From Alphaproteobacteria bacterium (GTDB taxonomy: Bacteria; Pseudomonadota; Alphaproteobacteria; UBA11136), in NCBI GenBank assembly GCA_016776635.1, contig JADHSZ010000010.1, positions 1 to 49,721 on the forward strand: a stretch of 49,721 nt of DNA. The letters are read 5' to 3'. The notes under the pieces are model-generated. The model made no database searches, had not been told where the DNA came from, and saw nothing but the letters and a program-made list of their open reading frames with translations. A program made the position numbers and the translations under genes. This document shows positions 14,839-23,898 of this stretch, one piece after another. How positions within the stretch are numbered: the stretch's first letter is position 1; every line of letters starts with the position of its first letter.

Positions 14839-15399
14839 ATGACCAAGATGTCCCAGATGATCAAGATGTCCCAGCCTGCCGCCTCCGACCCGCCCCCCTC
14901 CGATCCGCCCTCCTCGGGCCTCGCCTCGGACCCGCCCCCCTCAGATCCGCCTCCCTCGGGTCACACCCCGGCAGGCCTGCCCCCCTTGGCCCGGATTAAT
15001 CCCCCTGCTCCCCCCTCCAATCTCAATCCGCGCCAGGAGGAATTCTGCCGCGAGATGGCGCTCGACCCCAACGCCACGCGGGCGGCTCTGCATGCGGGCT
15101 ATTCCCGGATAACCGCCCGCAGCCAGGCCAGCCGCCTGCTGTCCATGCCCTCTATCCAGGCCCGGGTGGCGCAACTGCGGCGTGACATCACCGCCCGCGA
15201 CTGCGCCCATGCCGAGAGCTTCATGGCCAAGCTCGAGGCCATCTACCGCCAGGCCTTCGAACATTGTCATTTGCACGCCGCCCTGCGCGCGGTGGAGATG
15301 CAGATGCGCCTCGCCAGCTATCTTCCCGACTCTCTCCCTGACTCTTCTCCTGGGGAGCCGCAACCCCTGCCGCCTCCCTCGCCCGAAACAGCGCCCTGA
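14839..15399 (+). CDS. Solitary phage terminase small-subunit-like protein with Pro-rich N-terminus
   Basis: A 186-residue protein. Residues 1-58 are low-complexity, repeating SDPPPSDPP-like units. From about residue 59, LNPRQEEFCREMALDP, NATRAALHAGYS and QASRLLSMPSIQARVAQL match the DNA-binding N-terminal domain of terminase small subunits (terminase_2/XtmA type). A helical C-terminal part and a second Pro-rich tail follow. No large terminase, portal or integrase is in the window, so this is not an intact prophage; domestication or a relic is possible. It has its own sigma-70-like promoter. The ATG has only a weak ribosome-binding site. Confidence 0.75.
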   Translation: MTKMSQMIKMSQPAASDPPPSDPPSSGLASDPPPSDPPPSGHTPAGLPPLARINPPAPPSNLNPRQEEFCREMALDPNATRAALHAGYSRITARSQASRLLSMPSIQARVAQLRRDITARDCAHAESFMAKLEAIYRQAFEHCHLHAALRAVEMQMRLASYLPDSLPDSSPGEPQPLPPPSPETAP

Positions 15400-15435
15400 A
15401 CTCCGTCTAAATCCTTGCCGCGACCTCTCGTCCTT

Positions 15436-15495
15436 CCCATCTCTTATTGGCCCATCTCCTATTGGCCCATCTCTTGTTCTCCTATCTCTTGTTGC
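15436..15495. repeat. Four tandem copies of a 15-base unit
   Basis: CCCATCTCTTATTGG, CCCATCTCCTATTGG, CCCATCTCTTGTTCT and CCTATCTCTTGTTGC follow each other without gaps between the terminase-like gene and the acyltransferase gene. The pyrimidine-rich units do not code in a supported frame. Confidence 0.85.
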
Positions 15496-15515
15496 GGGGA
15501 AGCAGCGGAGGCAAC

Positions 15516-15557
15516 ATGATCACCATGACCAGCAAGAACCATAGGGCCCATGCCTGA
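15516..15557 (+). CDS. Thirteen-residue leader-like frame before the FemAB-like gene
   Basis: ATG at 15516 follows GCGGAGGC, a good ribosome-binding site, and reads MITMTSKNHRAHA, stopping at 15557 inside the next gene. The next ATG (15550) lacks such a site, so the leader may deliver ribosomes. Peptide function is not supported. Confidence 0.3.
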   Translation: MITMTSKNHRAHA

Positions 15558-16782
15558 CGGCGGCGAAGACAGCGTCATCGACGGGGGCTTCGTCTGCCGC
15601 GCCCACGAAACCATGGGCGGGATTACCCCCCAGCACTGGGACGCCTGCGCCGGCGGCGACAACCCCTTCGTCTCCCATGCTTTCCTCAAGGCCCTGGAGG
15701 ACAGCGGCTCGGTGCGGCCGGAAACCGGCTGGATGCCCCATCATCTGGTACTCGAAAACGGAGCCGGGGAGATCGCCGCCTGCGCGCCTCTTTACGTGAA
15801 GAGCCATTCCCACGGCGAATACGTATTCGATTTTTCCTGGGCCGATGCCTACCAGCGCGCGGGCGGACGCTATTACCCCAAGCTCCTCTGCGCCGTGCCG
15901 TTCACTCCGGCCACCGGGCCGCGTCTGCTGCTGCGTCCCGACACACTCACACCCGACCCCGGCGCGGCGCTGGCCCGGGCCATGATCGCCGTGGCCGAAA
16001 AAACGGGGGTATCCTCGCTCCATGTGACCTTTCCCACCGAATCCCAGTCCCGCCTTTTGGAATCCGCGGGGTTCATGACGCGCATGGGCTACCAATATAT
16101 GTGGCACAACCGGGGCTATGGCGATTTCGAGGATTTTCTCGGCGATCTCACCTCACGTAAGCGCAAGGCGGTGCGCAGGGAACGCCGCGAGGCCATGGCC
16201 GATGGTCTGGAGGTGGAGGTACTGACCGGAACCCACATCACCGAATCCCACTGGGACGTCTTCTACCGCTTCTATCTCAACACCATCGAGGACAAATTCG
16301 CCCACGCCTATCTGACCCGGGACTTCTTCTCCCAGCTCGGCGCCGCCATGGCCGAACGGGTGGTCCTCGTCATGGCGCGGCAAGGCGGTGATTACGTGGC
16401 CGGGGCGCTTAACCTACGCGGCGGCGACACCCTCTACGGGCGCTATTGGGGCTGTGATGAGTCCTGGGGGTGCGACACTATGCATAAGTTTCTTCATTTT
16501 GAACTTTGCTACTATCGGGCCATCGATTTCGCCATCGCCCATGGCCTGATGCGGGTGGAAGCAGGGGCCCAGGGCCGCCACAAGATTAGTCGCGGCTATC
16601 TCCCCCATCCCACTTGGAGTGCCCACTGGTTTGGCTCGCATGGCTTTGCCGTGGCGGTTAGCGAATCGGTGTCGGCCGAACGCGCGGCGGTGGAAGAGGA
16701 TATGAAAACGCTCATGGGTCGTTCTCCCTTTTCCGCCGCCGTCCGGTCCGGCCAGACGGCTCTTCGCCCCAAAGAGGACTAA
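15550..16782 (+). CDS. FemAB-like/DUF482 GNAT acyltransferase
   Basis: A 410-residue protein of the DUF482 peptidoglycan-biosynthesis-like family, a GNAT fold. Visible are ISPQHWDA-like TPQHWDACAGGDNPFVSHAF near the start, HHLVLENGAGEIAACAPLYVK, EYVFDFSWADAY, the tail GAQGRHKISRGYLPHPTWSAHW and a GDTLYGRYWGC core. Members are predicted aminoacyl- or acyltransferases; the acceptor is not established. No signal peptide, so cytoplasmic. The start at 15550 overlaps a short leader frame with a better ribosome-binding site. Confidence 0.85.
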   Translation: MPDGGEDSVIDGGFVCRAHETMGGITPQHWDACAGGDNPFVSHAFLKALEDSGSVRPETGWMPHHLVLENGAGEIAACAPLYVKSHSHGEYVFDFSWADAYQRAGGRYYPKLLCAVPFTPATGPRLLLRPDTLTPDPGAALARAMIAVAEKTGVSSLHVTFPTESQSRLLESAGFMTRMGYQYMWHNRGYGDFEDFLGDLTSRKRKAVRRERREAMADGLEVEVLTGTHITESHWDVFYRFYLNTIEDKFAHAYLTRDFFSQLGAAMAERVVLVMARQGGDYVAGALNLRGGDTLYGRYWGCDESWGCDTMHKFLHFELCYYRAIDFAIAHGLMRVEAGAQGRHKISRGYLPHPTWSAHWFGSHGFAVAVSESVSAERAAVEEDMKTLMGRSPFSAAVRSGQTALRPKED

Positions 16783-16846
16783 ACGGAGAGGACGAAAGAT
16801 AAGGGCCTCAAGGAGAGCAAGGAACAACGGAAAGGAGGTCGGAAAC

Positions 16847-17050
16847 ATGACCAACATTCCTTTCGACCAGTGCCATGAGGTTTTCCGCAAGCGTATCTGC
16901 CAACTCTATTTCGGCGGATCCTACGAGGGCCCCAGCGCCACCCCGTGCACTCTCTGCCACAAGTTTCCCGAATGCGAAAAAATGACCCGCGACGCCCTGA
17001 TCTACGTAGGCCTGTCCCCGCAAGACGAACGAGAGGACAGAGCCGTCTGA
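16847..17050 (+). CDS. Cys-rich 67-residue protein of unknown function
   Basis: A small protein with a strong ribosome-binding site (AAAGGAGGTCGGAAAC before the ATG). It has five cysteines: QCHEVFRKRIC and then PCTLCHKFPEC, a possible zinc or iron-sulfur knuckle. It lies between the acyltransferase (64 bases before) and a PAS-domain gene (137 bases after), all on plus. I do not recognise the family. Confidence 0.7.
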   Translation: MTNIPFDQCHEVFRKRICQLYFGGSYEGPSATPCTLCHKFPECEKMTRDALIYVGLSPQDEREDRAV

Positions 17051-17187
17051 ACACCTCCCTCTCTGCTGCTCCCTCTGTTATTCCCGAATGGGGGGGGCGG
17101 CTTCCGCGTCTGCGCAATCTCTGTTACCGTGAACCGCCGGCTGGGCGGGGAACCACCGGCATGAACGGGAACCTTACGGGGTCGACC

Positions 17188-17691
17188 ATGAGCGCGGAGC
17201 GAAAGGGGCAGCACGCAAAATCCGAGGAAGTGGCCGGCTCCGAACGCCGCGACATCGCCTTTGCCCTGCAATATTGGGAGGAATTACGCGGCGAGCGGGC
17301 TTTCCCCGCAAGCGCCGACGTGGACCCGGCGCGGCTGCGCGAACTCTGGCCTTTCGTCTTCATCATCTCGCTGGCGGACGGGATCGACGTCGCCGCCTTC
17401 ACCTATGGCGGCGAGGAAATCGCCCGTTTCTGCGGACGTGACCGCGCCGGACCGGCCGGTGAAATTCCTTCCGGCATGGGCGCGGCGGACTGTTTCCCAC
17501 CACCGGTCTGGGACCGCATGAAATATCTTTTCGAGGTGGCGGCGAATGAAAAGCGCCCCTTGGGCGCCTCCGACAGTTTCACCATGCGCGACGGCAACGA
17601 GGTCATCTACCGCAGCGTGGTCATGCCCTTAAGCGATGACGACAGCGAGGTCAGCGACCTGCTTGGGGTCATCAAGTTCAAGCCCCGTTAG
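17188..17691 (+). CDS. PAS-domain protein (PAS_5/DUF1150-like small regulator)
   Basis: About 167 residues. Helix ALQYWEELRGERAFPASADV, then LRELWPFVFIISLADG and TYGGEEIARFCGRD follow the layout of alphaproteobacterial PAS_5 proteins, and the tail YRSVVMPLSDDDSEVSDLLG closes the sensory domain. No output domain is attached, so it probably acts through a partner or as a ligand sensor. The ATG at 17188 is used because ACGGGGT lies seven bases upstream; an in-frame ATG at 17161 is possible and would add nine residues. Confidence 0.75.
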   Translation: MSAERKGQHAKSEEVAGSERRDIAFALQYWEELRGERAFPASADVDPARLRELWPFVFIISLADGIDVAAFTYGGEEIARFCGRDRAGPAGEIPSGMGAADCFPPPVWDRMKYLFEVAANEKRPLGASDSFTMRDGNEVIYRSVVMPLSDDDSEVSDLLGVIKFKPR

Positions 17692-17757
17692 AGGAACGCC
17701 CCCCAGAAGATTGAGGGGACGACCGAAGGGCGCAGCGAAGCAAATATATAAATCTTC

Positions 17758-17850
17758 CCGGCGAGCACATGTCCCAAGACATGGGTTCGCCGGCAAGGGC
17801 GACTGCCCGCCGCGCCTTATGGCGCGAAAGCCAAGGGCGCGGACGCGCCC
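17758..17850. repeat. Run of four hairpins between PAS gene and clpA
   Basis: Four stems follow each other: a 16-base imperfect stem around a CCAA loop (17758-17793, 14 of 16 paired), GGGC-GACT-GCCC (17797-17808), CGCGCC-TTAT-GGCGCG (17811-17826) and GGGCGC-GGAC-GCGCCC (17835-17850). The genes on either side converge, so this may terminate both, or be a REP-like intergenic repeat. No T-run follows any stem. Confidence 0.6.
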
Positions 17851-17878
17851 GCCCGGCGACTGAGGGAACATATGAAGA

Positions 17879-20173
17879 CTATCTCGCGGTGGCGGGAACG
17901 CGGCGCGAAGATTTCCTGCTCTTGGATTTGGGGTACGAGAAGGCGAGCTTGCCACCCGCCACCTTGACCCGCACGGCGCCGCCCTTGGCCAGCTTACCGA
18001 ACAGCAGTTCCTCGGCCAGCGGCTTTTTCACATGGTCCTGGATCACCCGGGCCAGCGGCCGCGCCCCGAATTTTTCGTCATAGCCCCTCTCAGCCAGCCA
18101 GGCCCGCGCCGGGGCATCCAGATCAATGGTCACCTCACGGTCGGCAAGCTGGTTCTCAAGCTCCAGGATGAACTTGTCCACGATCTTGCTCATGGTGACG
18201 GGAGCAAGCGGGGCGAAGGAAATAATGGCATCCAGCCGGTTGCGGAATTCCGGGGTAAAGGTGCGGTTGATGGCTTCCTCGTCATCGCCGACGCGGCTCT
18301 GGCGCTCAAAACCGATGGCGGGCTTAGCCAGTTCGCTGGCCCCGGCATTGGTGGTCATGATCAGCGTCACATTGCGGAAATCGATGGTCTTGCCGCTGTG
18401 ATCGGTGAGCTTGCCGTAATCCATGATCTGCAACAGCACATTAAACAGGTCGGGATGGGCCTTTTCGATCTCGTCGAGCAGCAGCACCGAATGGGGATGC
18501 TGGTCCACGGCGTCGGTCAACAGTCCGCCCTGATCGAATCCCACATAGCCCGGCGGCGCGCCGATCAGGCGCGAGACGCTGTGCCGCTCCATGTATTCCG
18601 ACATGTCGAAACGGATCAACTCGATGCCGAGCTGCAGGGCGAGCTGTCTCGCCACCTCGGTCTTGCCGACGCCGGTGGGGCCGGAGAAGAGATAATTACC
18701 CACCGGTTTTTCGGGCTCGCGCAGGCCCGCGCGCGAGAGCTTGATAGCGCTGGAAAGAGCGGCAATGGCCTTATTCTGGCCGAAGACCATGGTCTTGAGG
18801 TCGCGGGCCAGCGTCTTGAGCACGGCCTTGTCGTCGGCGGAAACATTGCGTGGCGGGATACGGGCGATCAGGGCCACCACGGCTTCCACGTCCTTGACCG
18901 AAATTACCTTCTTGCGGCGGCTCTTGGGCCTCAGCATCTGCGCCGCGCCGGCCTCGTCAATCACGTCAATGGCCTTGTCGGGCAGTTTGCGGTCACCGAT
19001 ATAGCGGTCCGAAAGCTCCACCGCGGTGCGCAGGGCCTCGGCGGTGTACCGCACCTTGTGGTGCTTTTCGTAATAGGGTTTCAAGCCACGCATAATCTTC
19101 ACCGCGTCTTCCAGTGACGGCTCGTTGATGTCGATCTTCTGAAAGCGGCGCAACAGGGCGCGGTCCTTTTCGAAATGGTTGCGGTATTCCTTATAGGTGG
19201 TGGAACCGATACAGCGCATCTGGCCGCTGGCCAGGGCCGGCTTCAACAGGTTGGAGGCATCCATGGAACCGCCGCTGGTGGCGCCCGCCCCGACAACGGT
19301 ATGGATTTCGTCGATGAACAGCACCGCGTTGTCGCGGGCTTCCAGCCCTGAAATCACGGCCTTCAGGCGTTCCTCGAAATCGCCGCGATAGCGCGTTCCC
19401 GCCAGCAAGGCCCCCATGTCGAGAGAAAAGATGGAAACCTCAGCGAGCACGTCGGGAACCTCACCACGGACGATGCGCCGCGCCAACCCTTCGGCCATGG
19501 CCGTCTTGCCGACACCGGGATCACCCACATAAAGCGGATTGTTCTTGGTGCGCCGGCACAGCACCTGGATAGTGCGCTCGATTTCTTCGTCGCGGCCGAT
19601 CAGCGGATCGATCTTGCCCTGCTCCGCCTTCTCGTTGAGGTCCACGCAATAGACCTCATAAGCCTCTTTCTCCGGCTTGCCTTCCTCCTCTTCCTCGCCC
19701 TCCTCGACGCCGTGCACATGGCGGGGCTCGGAAAGCTCCGGCACCTTGGCGATACCGTGAGAAATGTAATTGACGGCGTCGAGCCGCGTCATGTCCTGTT
19801 CCTGAAGGAAATAGACGGCGTAGGATTCCCGTTCCGCGAACATGGCCACCAGGATATTGGCCCCCGTCACCTTTTCCCGGCCCGAGGACTGGACATGGAT
19901 GGCGGCGCGCTGGAGAACGCGCTGGAAGCTGGCCGTGGGCTTGGCCTCTACCTCTTCCTCGGCGACGATGTCCGCCAGTTCGTTGTCGATATAGTCTTCC
20001 AGGTCGCGGCGCAGGCGGTCGATATCCACGTCACAGGCGCGCAGCACCGCCACGCCGTCCTGATCCTCGGTGAGGGCGAAAAGCAGATGCTCCAGCGTGG
20101 CGTATTCATGGCGCCGCTCGCCGGACAGACCCAGCGCCCGGTGCAGGCTTTGTTCCAGATTTGCCGACAACAC
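17879..20173 (-). CDS. clpA: ATP-dependent Clp protease ATP-binding subunit ClpA
   Basis: A 764-residue AAA+ unfoldase. The N-domain (1-150) opens with [20 protein letters not shown]. The D1 module has GDPGVGKT (near 220) and [14 protein letters not shown]; the D2 module has [12 protein letters not shown] and [12 protein letters not shown], with an AIGF loop near residue 610 for ClpP docking. The ending is basic ([10 protein letters not shown]). It feeds ClpS-delivered N-degron and other substrates to ClpP, which is not in this window. clpS lies directly upstream, six bases away, so the two are co-transcribed. Length agrees with other ClpA proteins. Confidence 0.97.
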   Translation of the reverse strand: MLSANLEQSLHRALGLSGERRHEYATLEHLLFALTEDQDGVAVLRACDVDIDRLRRDLEDYIDNELADIVAEEEVEAKPTASFQRVLQRAAIHVQSSGREKVTGANILVAMFAERESYAVYFLQEQDMTRLDAVNYISHGIAKVPELSEPRHVHGVEEGEEEEEGKPEKEAYEVYCVDLNEKAEQGKIDPLIGRDEEIERTIQVLCRRTKNNPLYVGDPGVGKTAMAEGLARRIVRGEVPDVLAEVSIFSLDMGALLAGTRYRGDFEERLKAVISGLEARDNAVLFIDEIHTVVGAGATSGGSMDASNLLKPALASGQMRCIGSTTYKEYRNHFEKDRALLRRFQKIDINEPSLEDAVKIMRGLKPYYEKHHKVRYTAEALRTAVELSDRYIGDRKLPDKAIDVIDEAGAAQMLRPKSRRKKVISVKDVEAVVALIARIPPRNVSADDKAVLKTLARDLKTMVFGQNKAIAALSSAIKLSRAGLREPEKPVGNYLFSGPTGVGKTEVARQLALQLGIELIRFDMSEYMERHSVSRLIGAPPGYVGFDQGGLLTDAVDQHPHSVLLLDEIEKAHPDLFNVLLQIMDYGKLTDHSGKTIDFRNVTLIMTTNAGASELAKPAIGFERQSRVGDDEEAINRTFTPEFRNRLDAIISFAPLAPVTMSKIVDKFILELENQLADREVTIDLDAPARAWLAERGYDEKFGARPLARVIQDHVKKPLAEELLFGKLAKGGAVRVKVAGGKLAFSYPKSKSRKSSRRVPATAR

Positions 20174-20179
20174 GTTCCG

Positions 20180-20506
20180 TTATTCCTTTTCCAAAGTGCA
20201 TTGCAGGGGGTGCTGGTGGCGGCGCGCCATATCCATCACCTGGGTGGCCTTGGTCTCGGCGATCTCGTAGGGAAAGACGCCGCAGACACCGACCCCTTTT
20301 TGGTGCACGTGAAGCATGATCTGCAGAGCTTCGTCATGGGATTTGCCGAAGAATCCTTCGAGAATTTCCACCACGAACTCCATAGGTGTGTAGTCGTCAT
20401 TCAGAAGAATAACCTTATAGAGGGACGGCTTCTTGGTCTTTGGCTTGGTCTTGATAACCACGCCGGTTTCCGGAATATGGTCATCATCTCTGTCGTGATC
20501 GCTCAT
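20180..20506 (-). CDS. clpS: ClpS adaptor, N-degron recognition factor
   Basis: A 108-residue adaptor for ClpA. After a disordered N-terminal extension ([24 protein letters not shown]) the core shows [16 protein letters not shown], with the Asn/Asp pair that binds the N-terminal amino acid, and [24 protein letters not shown]. The start at 20506 has GAGGAACG upstream; the longer in-frame reading is not supported. It delivers proteins with bulky N-terminal residues to ClpAP. Confidence 0.95.
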   Translation of the reverse strand: MSDHDRDDDHIPETGVVIKTKPKTKKPSLYKVILLNDDYTPMEFVVEILEGFFGKSHDEALQIMLHVHQKGVGVCGVFPYEIAETKATQVMDMARRHQHPLQCTLEKE

Positions 20507-20611
20507 TTTCGTTCCTCGTCTCCCGCTTTCCCCAAAAACGGTCTCCTTAAAAAACCTGTCTCCGGGGCTACAGAATAACATAGAATGCCCCCGCCTGACT
20601 TCAAGTTCCTT

Positions 20612-20877
20612 AGGTCATGAACTCATAAATGTGATGGCAATGGTATGAGCGAATTTGTCCGAATACGCGAAGACAGACCGCCGGAAACCCCGAGGTTTTC
20701 AAGGTCTGTGGACAATGTAGTTGGGCAAATACGCCATACCCTCTGGGCGCTGAAACCGCGTCGACAGGTGTCGTCAGCGCCCAACACCGGGGCGCCGACC
20801 CCGCTTGTAGTGCATTTCCTAGCCTGTCTTAGCGGTTTCGAGCGCCATTGCTCATCAGATTTATGAGTCCATGGCCT
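20612..20877. mobile_element. MITE-like element with 32-base inverted ends
   Basis: About 266 bases bounded by near-identical inverted ends: AGGTCATGAACTCATAAATG at 20612 and, on the other strand from 20877, AGGCCATGGACTCATAAATC. The match runs on to CAATGG and covers about 28 of 32 positions. The centre holds TGGGCGCTGA (20744-20753) and TCAGCGCCCA (20774-20783), a perfect cruciform with a smaller CGACA-GG-TGTCG hairpin inside. Flanks read TTAG and CTAG, suggesting an IS5-like target preference. The element is too short for a transposase and the internal frames resemble none that I know. Confidence 0.65.
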
Positions 20878-21067
20878 AGGCGCCGGTAAGAAAATATTCA
20901 TATAATGAGGGGCTAATTAACCAATATATACCACTCCCTCACTAATCCCGTGGACAGCCATTCTCCCCTTTCTCTAGAATCGGACTCCCAAGCCGGGACA
21001 ACAGGCCGCGACAGAAATAACCGGGACACGCGGCGAAACACGGAAAGTAAGGATAAGCGACGGCGCG

Positions 21068-22348
21068 ATGAAAGTTTCCTTCCTCACATTCTCCTTCCGG
21101 CATTCCCTCTCCCCGGTCCTTGCCGTCATGGCCGTGCTGTTGGTTCTTTGCTCCGCCTCTCCGGCACTGGCCAAATACGCCGCAATCATCGTTGACGCCG
21201 ATACCGGCGTGGTCCTGCACGAGGTCAATGCCGATACCCGGAACTATCCGGCCTCGCTGACCAAGATGATGACCCTCTATATGGCCTTCGCCGCGCTGGA
21301 GGACGGACGCTTCACCCTCGACCAGAAATTACGCACTTCCAAACGGGCGAGCGGCCAGGCGCCCTCGAAACTGGGGCTGAAGAAGGGGCAGACCCTTACC
21401 GTGCGCGACGCCATTCTTGCCCTGGTGACGAAATCGGCCAATGACGTGGCCACCGTCATCGCCGAATCCCTGGGCGGAGACGAGGTCAATTTTGCCCGTA
21501 TGATGACGCGCAAGGCCAAGGAAATGGGCATGTCGAGCACCACTTTCCGCAATGCCTCGGGTCTGCCCAACCGGCGCCAGCGTTCTACCGCGCGCGACCT
21601 CTCGGTGCTGGCGCGGGGACTGCTCACCGACTATCCCGAATATTATCATTTCTTTTCCGCCCGGTCCTTTTCCTGGAACGGCAAGACCTACAAGAACCAC
21701 AACAAGATGCTGAAGACCTATAACGGGGCCGATGGCATCAAGACCGGCTATATCCGGGCCTCGGGGTTCAACCTCGCGGCCTCGGCGGTGCGCTACAACC
21801 GGCGGCTGGTGGGCGTGGTCATGGGCGGGCGCTCGGCCAAGTCGCGCAACGTCCATATGGCCAAGCTCCTGGACAAGGGGTTCCGGTCCGTGCGCTCCGG
21901 CGTTGCCATGACGGAGATGGGTGAAAACCAGAAGCAGGCCCTCCTGAAAGCCAAGGAAAAAGAACAACAGGCCAGCGCCGCCAAGACCGCTAAAAAGGTA
22001 AAGATGGCGAGGACGGCGGGGACGGCGGAAATAACGCCTAAGAAAAAGGTCCGCAAGGCGGTGTGGGGGGTACAGGTAGGGGCCTTCTCGCGCTATGCCC
22101 CGGCCCATCTCGCCGCCAGCAGCGCGGCGCGGCGTTTACCCTCTTTGCTGGGCAGCGCCAGGGTGGTGGTCCTGCCAATGAAAGAAGACTCGGGCATGAT
22201 CTACCGCGCCCGCCTCATGGGGCTTGATGAAACCAAGGCGCGCGATGCCTGCGAGGAACTGAAAAGGGATAATTTCGGATGTGTGGCCGTGCCGCCCAAG
22301 GGTAAGGTCTCCGCCGCCCTGCGGGACAAACAGACGGCGCGCAAATAA
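21068..22348 (+). CDS. D-alanyl-D-alanine carboxypeptidase (PBP5/DacF type) with C-terminal SPOR domain
   Basis: A 426-residue penicillin-binding protein. Signal peptide 1-36 ends at ALA-K. The serine-hydrolase motifs are SLTK (about 63-66), SAN (about 123-125) and KTG (about 224-226), the class C PBP set. After a Lys/Ala-rich linker, residues about 338-420 form a SPOR domain (WGVQVGAFSRYAPAHLAA, then RARLMGL). It trims pentapeptides in the periplasm; SPOR directs it to denuded glycan at the division site. The upstream 190 bases after the MITE carry no clear promoter hexamers. Confidence 0.93.
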   Translation: MKVSFLTFSFRHSLSPVLAVMAVLLVLCSASPALAKYAAIIVDADTGVVLHEVNADTRNYPASLTKMMTLYMAFAALEDGRFTLDQKLRTSKRASGQAPSKLGLKKGQTLTVRDAILALVTKSANDVATVIAESLGGDEVNFARMMTRKAKEMGMSSTTFRNASGLPNRRQRSTARDLSVLARGLLTDYPEYYHFFSARSFSWNGKTYKNHNKMLKTYNGADGIKTGYIRASGFNLAASAVRYNRRLVGVVMGGRSAKSRNVHMAKLLDKGFRSVRSGVAMTEMGENQKQALLKAKEKEQQASAAKTAKKVKMARTAGTAEITPKKKVRKAVWGVQVGAFSRYAPAHLAASSAARRLPSLLGSARVVVLPMKEDSGMIYRARLMGLDETKARDACEELKRDNFGCVAVPPKGKVSAALRDKQTARK

Positions 22349-22372
22349 GGCCTATTTGCCATTTAACCGGCT

Positions 22373-22444
22373 CCGGCCCACTCCCCCTCCCGGCCACCCG
22401 ACGGCATCGTACGCTTGGGGTGGCCGGGAGGGGGAGTGGGCCGG
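22373..22444. repeat. 27-base perfect inverted repeat between convergent genes
   Basis: The arms 22373-22399 and 22418-22444 are perfect complements over 27 bases, with an 18-base loop. The left arm begins CCGGCCCACTCCCCC and ends GGCCACCC. It lies 24 bases after the carboxypeptidase stop and 30 bases before the manB stop. No T-run follows, so it is not a textbook terminator, though it could act as a bidirectional one. Confidence 0.9.
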
Positions 22445-22474
22445 TGCAGGAGTCCACGTAAGTGGAAATAAGCT

Positions 22475-23887
22475 CTAAAACTTCGGCGGTTCCACGCCGC
22501 TCTGCCGCAGCTGGTCCACCAGATCGGCCTTGAGCCGTTCCAGACCTTCCTTGTCGCCCGATTCACAGCGCGCCACCAGAACCGCCTGGGTGTTGGAGGC
22601 CCGCAACAGCCACCAACCGTCGGAGGTCTGCACCCGCACCCCATCCATGTCATTGATCTCCGTCCCTTCCGCCGCAAGCCGCGCCTTGACCTCCTCGATC
22701 ACGGCGAACTTGCGCGTATCGGCGCAATCGAAGCGCAGTTCCGGCGTGTTCACCACCTTCGGCAGACGTTTGCGCAAGTCCGCCAGGCTTTCTCCCCCGC
22801 GCGCCACCACGCGCAACAGGCGCACCGCCGCGTAGAGGGCGTCGTCATAGCCGAAATAGCGGTCGGCGAAAAAAATATGACCGCTCATCTCACCCGCCAG
22901 CGGCGCGCCGGTCTCCGCCATCTGCGCCTTAATCAGGGAATGGCCGGTGCGCCCCATCAGCGGTGTGCCGCCCATGCGCGCGATCTCGTCGAACAGCACC
23001 TGACTCGCCTTGACGTCGGCGATAATGGTGGCGCCGGGCATATCCTCCAGAACTTCACCCGCCAGGGCCACCATGAGCTGGTCGCCCCACAGGATCTCGC
23101 CCTCGCCATCGACAACGCCGATGCGGTCGCCGTCGCCGTCGAAAGCAATCCCCAGATCACAGCCCTCGCGCCGCACCGTATCCTGCAATTGCGCCAGATT
23201 CTCGGCCACGGTGGGGTCGGGGTGATGGCTGGGAAAGCTGCCGTCAATGGTCTCGTTGAGCAGCATATGGGTTCCGGGAAGGCGCTGCGTCAGCCGCGCC
23301 ATGATCTCACCGGCGGCGCCATTTCCGGCGTCCCAGGCCACCTTGAGTTCTTCGCCCTCGCCCGTGCCGTCATAAGCCTCCACCAGAATATCGAGATACG
23401 GCTCGTCTACAGAGACTGTGGCAACCGATTCCACCGAAGGTTCCGCCACTTCCCCAACATCCGCAAAAGCGCCCCGCGCCGCCACCTCGCCCAGGCGCTG
23501 GATGTCGGACCCAAAGAAGGGCTTACCACCGAGCATCATCTTGAAACCATTATGGTCGGGCGGGTTGTGGGAGCCGGTAATCATGATGCCGCCATCGGCG
23601 GAGAGATGGTGGATAGCGAAATAGAGCATGGGCGTCGGCCCCAGCCCCACCCGTTTCGCCGCTATCCCGGCCTGGCTCAGCCCTTCCACCACCGCCGCTT
23701 CCATCTGCGGCGATGTGGTGCGGCCGTCATACCCCACACAGACCGTGGTGGCGCCGGTTTCTCCGGCTATGGTGCCGAAGGCCCGGCCCAGGGCGCGGGC
23801 ATCGTCGCGGCTCAGCGTCTCGCCGACAATGCCGCGCACGTCGTATTCGCGCAGGATCGTGGGATCAAAATTGTGGGGAGACGGCAA
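22475..23887 (-). CDS. Phosphomannomutase/phosphoglucomutase (ManB/AlgC type)
   Basis: A 470-residue alpha-D-phosphohexomutase. The N-terminal REYDVRGIVG, the phosphoserine loop ITGSHNPPDHNG (near residue 105), the metal loop IAFDGDGDRIGVVDG (near 240) and the C-terminal VQTSDGWWLLRASNTQ are all present. It interconverts mannose-6-P and mannose-1-P (and probably glucose phosphates) for GDP-mannose and UDP-glucose. The start is a TTG at 23887 with AGGGAAG before it; no in-frame ATG offers a full N-terminus. It follows ugd by 11 bases in a galU-ugd-manB order. The truncated guanylyltransferase at 48760 would use its product. Confidence 0.92.
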   Translation of the reverse strand: MPSPHNFDPTILREYDVRGIVGETLSRDDARALGRAFGTIAGETGATTVCVGYDGRTTSPQMEAAVVEGLSQAGIAAKRVGLGPTPMLYFAIHHLSADGGIMITGSHNPPDHNGFKMMLGGKPFFGSDIQRLGEVAARGAFADVGEVAEPSVESVATVSVDEPYLDILVEAYDGTGEGEELKVAWDAGNGAAGEIMARLTQRLPGTHMLLNETIDGSFPSHHPDPTVAENLAQLQDTVRREGCDLGIAFDGDGDRIGVVDGEGEILWGDQLMVALAGEVLEDMPGATIIADVKASQVLFDEIARMGGTPLMGRTGHSLIKAQMAETGAPLAGEMSGHIFFADRYFGYDDALYAAVRLLRVVARGGESLADLRKRLPKVVNTPELRFDCADTRKFAVIEEVKARLAAEGTEINDMDGVRVQTSDGWWLLRASNTQAVLVARCESGDKEGLERLKADLVDQLRQSGVEPPKF

Positions 23888-23898
23888 GGGACGCTTCC

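Noticed and set aside
15436..15495. Possible CRISPR array in the 15-base repeats
   Set aside because: The units are contiguous without spacers and are too short for CRISPR repeats.
20645..20866. Transposase fragment inside the MITE-like element
   Set aside because: The 73-codon frame resembles no transposase that I know and spans the internal palindrome; it is more likely non-coding.
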